A stretch of 64,000 bases of DNA from the NCBI GenBank assembly GCA_947034895.1, contig OX344762.1:77246981-77310980 (forward strand). The letters run 5' to 3'. Source of the DNA: Rhytidiadelphus loreus. Taxonomy: Eukaryota > Streptophyta > Bryopsida > Hypnales > Hylocomiaceae. A model generated the notes under the pieces. That model worked only from the letters and a program-made list of their open reading frames with translations. It was not told the DNA's origin and made no database searches. The position numbers and the translations under genes were made by a program. This document shows, one piece after another, positions 58,401 to 64,000 of this stretch (the first letter of the stretch is position 1; each line of letters opens with the position of its first letter).

Positions 58401-59916
58401 CTCGATTTGACTTGTTTTCTTAGCAACTGTTGTAGATTCTATCGCCATGCTAACATTGTTGCATTGTTCTGAAGCTCAGAGGCTGGAGTTGAGTTCAATT
58501 TGGGCCTTAATGGCTGCTTTTGAGGAAGCATTGCCTATTCCGGAGGGACTCGGGAGCAGTCATCTAGACGGTGCATTTGTTGAAGGTGTAAACTCTCTGT
58601 CATGGATGGCCAACAACTCAAGCAAGCTGGATAACCCAGAAAAGGATGCTCCTCACTGCTGGACCTTCTTCAGTACTGCTGCGTATGGTAAAAAGAACAA
58701 GGTTCCACAGGTAAGATATCTTCTTGATTGATAAGGCCACATGGAATGCCGTGTAGATTCTTCAGTTATTTTTCCATGATTTTAAGGTTTGTCCTTACGT
58801 CATCATCGCCGACTTTATGTGTTTGGAAGCTCAGAGAATCATCTTTGAGATGAAATGATTTTGCGTCCAGTGAACTTCTGAACAAGAAAATCAAATTGTG
58901 TCAAAAAAAATCGACTTGGCGGGGACAGTGCCAGATCATTCAGAGTCGTTTGCCATGATGGATTTAGCACAATCTCATGTCCATTGGAACGTTAAAATTA
59001 ACACTTTTACTCTTTGTTTCACTCCTCAGCAATGCTGAATAGCAATAGAGTGACCTTGAAAGGTACCTCAGCTTTCTTGAGCTATTGATTGTTTGATGTA
59101 CAGGAGAGCATTCCAGCAGTGAAAGCAGAGAGGGTGCGGAGGGAGATGCTTCAAGGAGTGGGTATGGCACTTGGTTTACCTGAAGGGTCTATGCCGACGC
59201 CTTTCTTCACGAAAGTTCAACTTTGGTAATTTAACTCTGACTTTATCCAAGGCAGTGATTGGTTGTTTTTCATTCAATTCATGGTCTGTCTTGGACAATG
59301 TTTCTGATTTATGTTGGAACTGTTTGTTGATTTGTCCTGATACTCTAGGGGAGCCGGTTTACCAACCAATACGCCTGGTGTTCCATGCATTTTTGACCCT
59401 GTTGCACGAGTTGGTATTTGCGGAGACTGGCTGTTAGGATCTAGCTTAGAGGCTGCGGCATTGAGTGGCATGGCACTTGCTGAACACGTAAGTTTCTGTG
59501 TCAAGAAAGAATCCCTTTTATAACTTTGTTGAGATGTATGTCTTGATTTTAGTTCGTGATAGTTTGCTATGGCATAGGAATTTGAACATATTAATTTCAC
59601 GCTCTATTTTATGAGAATTGAACAAAAATTCAAGGACTCGATTATAATTCTCAAATTTGTTAGACTCTGATTGTCAGTAGATTAGTCTCGGTTCCAACGC
59701 AAACCATGTTTTCCAGTGTAAATTCTTAACCAAAAATCGTGGTTCCTGCAGATTGCGGATTTCCGGGATAGAGGAGAGGAGAACCCTGAAGAGTTTAGCA
59801 TTGGATTAGAGAAAGGCTTCTCTCAAGTCCAAGGCAAAGATATAGGACAGTTTCCTGGGTCACCAGCCCTGCTGGAGCCAAAGACATCTCAAGAGCTTGT
59901 TGGGTCCGCCTATTGA
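55483..59916 (+). CDS. FAD/NAD(P)-binding oxidoreductase, renalase-like, probably plastidial
   Basis: Eight exons join in frame: 55,483-56,274; 57,537-57,815; 58,035-58,161; 58,320-58,381; 58,480-58,710; 59,104-59,225; 59,349-59,487; 59,752-59,916. All have GT-AG borders and together give 638 residues. Residues 1-65 are Ser/Leu-rich and lack acids, like a chloroplast transit peptide. An acidic run and an Arg/Gly stretch (SRGRGRGRGGRAARG, about residue 165-180) follow. The dinucleotide fold HVAILGGGMSGLVCALTLEE begins near 234, then the LGGRMATR motif of renalase and amine-oxidase-like flavoproteins. The C-terminal FAD motif is VGICGDWLLGSSLEAAALSG. It resembles the plant family of plastid FAD oxidoreductases of unknown substrate. 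No defects are seen; intron 1 is unusual (listed separately). Confidence 0.9.
56275..57536 (+). repeat. intron 1 with repeated exon-end/donor segments and minisatellite
   Basis: The exon 1 end GGCATTCGCTCCACCGTGTT-CGACACT|GTAAGGAG recurs at about 56,501-56,535 (donor at 56,528), 56,771-56,807 (donor at 56,800) and, decayed with GC in place of GT, at about 57,026-57,062. The spacing is 253, 272 and 254 bp. Between them are roughly 45-bp units with TTGTTGCATTTGCTGTCTGCATTG, here cut to the core GCATTTGCTGTCT, the last one just before the acceptor. Confidence 0.85.
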
Positions 59917-60670
59917 TTACACGATCAATTAATCGTTCGACTACAATAACTCTGCAAACAGACGTCAAAAGAATGTTAATATTTTCGAATGGAATTAGCC
60001 AGTTAAACCCTAAACCCTCCAAAATACTTTTCGGCGAAGGGAGAGGGTATCTCAAGTTATGATAGATAGAGGTGAAATACGATTCTTATGCTGCAATTAT
60101 CTCCACGACCCTGGTTCATAGGAAGCAATTGCTTGATCCATGTAAAACTCAATAGCTACATCTCATGGAAATTCTTAACCCATAAATGATGCCGTGGATG
60201 TTTTGTGTCCAATTAATGACAAAGAATCCTTTTGTGTAGGACAGAAGTGCAACTATTCATCCTTGGAATTTTGTTGTGAAAAGGGGAGGTTTTTTACAAT
60301 AGTTTGACTTCCAATGAGTACTTTTGCATGTTTTTTTAAGCCAATGATTCTCATGGTGTTCAAAGGGATGATTTCCATGGTCATCAGTCCATCCTTCAAG
60401 GGTTAAGGTATCTATTGCAATGTTCAAAAACTTGTCATATGAGTCCCTTTTGGTATGTGAAGTTAAGTCTTTGGCACAATGTCTGGAGAGAATTGCATGT
60501 TAGTTCATTGTTAGCATGTGCCATTGGGAAATAATTGGTTGGAGTGTGACGATGGAGGATCCAAAAGCAAACAAAAAATTGGTAGGATTGGTAATGAAGT
60601 GGTGTAAAAATAAAAGGTGGACATGTAGTTGTTGCTTTCATGAAAGTGTCATATTTTAGTTGCTTGCCAT
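59917..60670. other. 3' flank of oxidoreductase gene, no gene recognised
   Basis: Starts as the probable 3' UTR of the oxidoreductase gene and grades into AT-rich DNA. No features are supported. Confidence 0.5.
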
Positions 60671-61591
60671 TTTAACTCCAAGGCTACTCTCTAAACTTTC
60701 AAGGCATTTTTTTCATCAAAAAACACTCAAAGTGCAACAAACTTTATAAATTTTTCTTTTTCTTGCATATCTAACTATAACATCTTGCAATAGACTAGTA
60801 TGAGAATGTGTGGAAGAGATTTCAAAAACTTTGACTACATGGATAGTAAAATAATTGCATTTGAAGTGAATAAGTCCGAATTTGTTGCACCTTGCATGAC
60901 TAGATTTTAAGGCTTTGAATCTTCTTAGCTTAAAATTTTTGCACTACACATTTTGAATTTCTAAATTTTTATGTTGAAGAATTCAATTGAAAGTCTGAGA
61001 ATTAAAAAAAATTAAAAACAAAAACTTGATTTCATTCTTTAAAAAATTGTTAAGTACAAGTAGGTATGAGATTGGGAAAAAAACTAAATCATGAATAGGT
61101 CTATGATAGAATTGAAAATCACTAATCTCAATGATGACATTATTCTAGTAAGATAACTAAGCCTTGTTGAACTTTTAATTTTTAAATTACAAAAATTGGA
61201 TTAAAAAATGAATCATGTAAGTTGTTTCTTACAAGAAAATGCTTAGATTGCCTAAAAAATAAGATTATCCATAGCTTTCTCACCACTAATTCAAATAGAA
61301 TGAATAAAGTCTTTCTATGTAGACAATAATATTTAATTTCTATTAGAAACAAAATTTTGAAAATTTTATTTTGACTTCTATGATTCTTTTTGTATTGCCC
61401 AACAAAAGACCATTTTTGGCTTATAATGGCATAACTTTTATTCTTGGTTAGTGATTGAAACAAAAATTATATTTAAAAAATTATTATTATTATTTTAAAA
61501 AAAGTTTCAAAACATCACAACAAAAATTGAGATTGTAGGAGCCTTTCCAAAATCCATTTTGTCTCCCAAGGAGACAATAGGAGTTTAGGGA
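60671..61591 (+). mobile_element. TTAACCCC-type element, copy A2 (diverged ends)
   Basis: It is collinear with the element at 29,042-29,966: AATTGAAAGTCTGAGAA, CTTTAAAAAATTGTTAAGTA, ATAGAATGAATAAA, TATGTAGACAA and CCATTTTGTCTCCCAAGG in the same order and spacing. The terminal TTAACCCC motifs have decayed. The right end is interrupted by the CACTA foldback element that follows. Confidence 0.7.
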
Positions 61592-61592
61592 T

Positions 61593-61767
61593 CACTAGTA
61601 GGAACCCATGTTTTTCTAGACGGATTTTTCTAGACATCCACATGTTTTTCATGTTAATAGTGACGTCAAATAAAACATCTCAATGTTTTATTTGACATCA
61701 CTGTTAACATGAAAACATGTGGATGTCTAGAAAAATCCGTCAAGAAAAACATGAGTTCCTCCTAGTG
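61593..61767. mobile_element. 175-bp CACTA-type foldback MITE
   Basis: It starts CACTAGTAGGAACCCATG and ends CATGAGTTCCTCCTAGTG. Almost the whole element is one inverted repeat (arms about 85 bp, with a few mismatches and a loop of only a few bases near 61,679). It is flanked by the 3-bp direct repeat GAT (61,590-61,592 and 61,768-61,770). CACTA ends plus a 3-bp target duplication are diagnostic of the CACTA (En/Spm) superfamily. Confidence 0.9.
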
Positions 61768-61770
61768 GAT

Positions 61771-62414
61771 TAGTACCCAACTATTGTTGGATGTGGACAT
61801 GTTCTTGGACAAGGCAAGGATTGCTTTAGGGTTGGCCATTGAGGGGCTTATAGTGCTTCGACAAGGTGGGGGCAGGTATCTATGTAGGATTGGTTGTGGT
61901 ATCCAACACTTGTTTTATCATCTGGGTTTGCTTGATGTAATGAAATTTAAAGTTTAGTTTCATATGTCTTTTAAAGAAGAGGATTATAGAGCCTTTGCAA
62001 ATTTGAAGTTGAAGAAAAGTGATTGGTAAAAATTTGATACTAGAAGAAATGAACTGGGAGATTTTGATAAGGAGAGGATGCAACCAATGCCTTTGGAAAC
62101 AAATTCTAACTCTTTCTACAAAGAAGAGACAAATTCCCAAGGCAATTTCAAAGACTTCTTGCTTTATGCTTTGGCATAAAGATTGGCCAAAAATGAGATA
62201 ATATGTATATTGAAACTTCATGTAGTCAATACTGCAAAATACATGAATTGTATTTTGTACAATATCCTATGTGAACGTTAGATTTGACATAAATTAAATC
62301 ATTTTTGTTAAAAAGGGCCACATGTCTTCTTATAAATGGTGTGAGATAATGTGGATCCTCGAGAATCTAATGTGAAAATTCAACTTTTTCACTTGAGTGC
62401 CAAATGACATCTTC
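61771..62414. other. no gene recognised
   Basis: A moderately AT-rich stretch with short overlapping frames on both strands and no recognisable domains. Confidence 0.45.
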
Positions 62415-63282
62415 ATGTAGGGTACCTTGCTATGATGAAGGCACCCATAATTGATTAAATAAGCAATTTTGGAAATGGTCTAGAGTAGTGCAAGGCAAAG
62501 CAAATGTTTTTGGAGGCGCAACAATAGAAATGACAAGAATTGCAAAAACTTTGGTAATTTTATTACTTGAATTGAAAATACTATGAATTTTGAAAGTTAA
62601 AAAGTGCTACAACCCCATAGCCAATGTCTAAAGACTTCCAATTCCAATCATTCAAGAACTACTTTCCCGAAGGTAACTACATCTAAAATTGCACACTAGA
62701 GATTCTTGCCTAAAATGTAATCCTGCTATTCATGAGACTCTATGATCACTTTTAGGACAACTATTTTCAACACTTTGAAAATTCATAGTTTATTCATATG
62801 GTGTCCAAAAAATGCATTCTAAGAGAATGAAGAATCCCCTTTTTACTACCAACAAGACCCCACAAAAAAATTCCAATATAATAATGGGAACCATGGTGAA
62901 TTGCTTATTTGTGTGATTTTTGTTGTAGTTATCTTACTTCCTACTTTCTTGCTCACTTCTTTGGTACATGTGTCATGAACTTATTAGTCCAAATCTTGAA
63001 AAGAAGAATTCATTAGGTGAGATTTGGGGCCTCCGGAAGACCGTTTCAAGCCCGTTCCCTTCACTATTCCCCCCACAGTGAAGGAACGGTCGGTTGTTTA
63101 GAATAAATAATTAAATAAATAAATAAAAAATAAAAAATAGAGAAATGAGGTGGCAGCCTCTCGACCATGTAGGACTGTTGCGGTATCACCGTAGCAATCA
63201 TGTTCCCTGGTTATCACTGCATGAGAACTCACAGTCTTTTGGAGGCCCCAAATCTCACCTAATGAAAAAAAGCATTCCAAGC
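62415..63282. repeat. dispersed repeat shared with 47,050-47,370
   Basis: Landmarks shared in order with 47,050-47,370 are GAAGRCACCCATAAYTGATY, GAGTAGTGCAAGG/GGTAGTACAAGG, GGCGCA, ACTTGAATTGAAA, TGTCATGAACTTATT, then CTTGAAAA and CATTCCAAG. In this copy about 300 bp of extra sequence lie at about 62,620-62,910, and the CATTAG element (63,011-63,264) interrupts the last two landmarks. Confidence 0.75.
63011..63264. mobile_element. CATTAG-ended hairpin element, copy 2
   Basis: The left end CATTAGGTGAGATTTGGGGC (continuing CTCC) is perfectly inverted at the right end, with 24 matching bases. An internal GC-rich hairpin at 63,052-63,089 has a 13-bp stem with one bulged base (arm CCGTTCC-TTCACT) and an 11-nt loop, followed by an AT tract with AAATA units. 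The ancestral empty site is preserved at 47,345-47,360. The internal sequence is unlike copy 1 apart from the ends and layout. Confidence 0.8.
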
Positions 63283-63736
63283 TTCCATTGAAAGTCTAAA
63301 GAAGATGGGTGCTTTTAGAGCATACTACCTTATGTGATTATACACCAATCCTTGATAGCAGCCTTGAATTAGAGTAATCTGTTGTACTATATCTTTCATG
63401 TTGAATTTTTGAAACCTCCAAATAATGTGGGAAAGATAAGAAATAAGACTGGATGCACTAAAATTCATCGTTTCATTGGCTTCATAATTTGCTCTGAAAT
63501 AGTTACTATGTCAGTGGTGTTAAAATAATGCCTTCATTAATACTTAGAGCATGAACATGGGCATGAGAATTTTTTGATGAGCAATAGTATCAAAGGAGGA
63601 CAATATCTTCTTTGCAAGGTCCATCCTATAATTATGTCATTGAATGTATAAAATTTGGTTGCTTAACAAAAACTTAAATGTTGACTACAGGATGTGTAAA
63701 AAAAAAGAAAACTTGAAAAAATGCATTCATCATAAA

Positions 63737-64000
63737 CATTAGAGAAATTATGGGGTCTCTAGAGGGTTGCCTCGTGGTGACAGACCAAGCTATTTTGAGC
63801 TTGGTTTGTCACCCCAAAAAATGCCACACCTTTGGTGTCCGCCAAGGTGAATATCTCAAAATTTGCTAGTTTTTGTGATTTCTTTTGTAAATTTTTTTTA
63901 AATTAAATTTTTTTTTCAGCTTAGAATTTTTATTTATTTATTTAGTCAATTTTTTATTCATTAATTTCGATTTTTGCATTGCTGCCACTGCAGATTCAGG
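63737..64000. mobile_element. CATTAG-ended hairpin element, copy 3 (runs off window)
   Basis: The left end CATTAGAGAAATTATGGGGT follows the consensus of the two other copies. Inside are a hairpin at 63,776-63,813 (16-bp stem with one G-T pair, arm GGTGACAGACCAAGCT, 6-nt loop) and a weaker one at 63,827-63,849 (arm CACCTTTGG). An AT tract follows from about 63,890, as in the other copies. The right end would lie beyond the window. Confidence 0.6.

Overview
The window is nuclear DNA of a land plant. Supporting this are a cinnamate 4-hydroxylase gene, a type II (gamma) phosphatidylinositol 4-kinase, a plastid-type FAD oxidoreductase with GT-AG introns, and plant-style transposons. Short introns (roughly 100-1260 bp), GC-rich exons in a very AT-rich intergenic background, and SWIM/MULE-type and LINE relics would suit a bryophyte (moss-like) or another seed-free plant. 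No marker in the window fixes the species, so this assignment is an inference.

Layout. 1-14,970 is a transposon nest: a GC-rich repeat block (1-690), two copies of a MULE-like transposase gene with a zinc-finger N-terminus, DDE-type core and SWIM finger (3,690-7,685, and a 5'-truncated copy at 8,917-11,678), and a 5'-truncated LINE (12,712-14,970). The two transposase copies are each followed by an array of GCTC units ending in CTAGCAWCGTTG. Each array abuts the truncated copy of the next element exactly, which reads as MULE into MULE into LINE. 15,000-17,700 is AT-rich repeat DNA. 17,700-22,460 holds the PI4K-gamma gene (minus strand) and its GC-richer upstream region. 22,460-25,860 is gene-free. 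A small GFA/CENP-V-like gene lies at 25,870-26,283 (minus). 26,300-33,400 is AT-rich and carries TTAACCCC-terminated elements. 33,416-35,403 (minus) looks like a decayed multi-exon gene of unknown family. 37,514-40,790 is a UDP-glycosyltransferase pseudogene that kept its introns. 40,900-49,480 is repeat DNA with several minisatellites and three well-bounded non-autonomous elements. 50,279-52,684 is an intact three-exon CYP73A (C4H) gene with a cluster of TGACGCA boxes upstream. A small two-exon gene (53,396-54,451, minus) stands head to head with an eight-exon FAD oxidoreductase gene (55,483-59,916). 59,920-64,000 is again repeat DNA with three elements with recognisable termini.

The intact genes are ordinary housekeeping or metabolic genes: phosphoinositide signalling, phenylpropanoid entry, and plastid-type oxidoreductase. 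They do not form a functional cluster. The novelty lies in the mobile DNA. There are (i) a MULE-like family with GAGC/GCTC-array termini, including a 407-bp non-autonomous member with a perfect 10-bp target duplication; (ii) a family of short elements with CATTAG...CTAATG ends and GC-rich internal hairpins that differ from copy to copy; (iii) a roughly 0.9-kb family with TTAACCCCTWA inverted ends; and (iv) a 175-bp CACTA foldback element. Intron 1 of the oxidoreductase gene also carries three further copies of its own exon-end/splice-donor segment.
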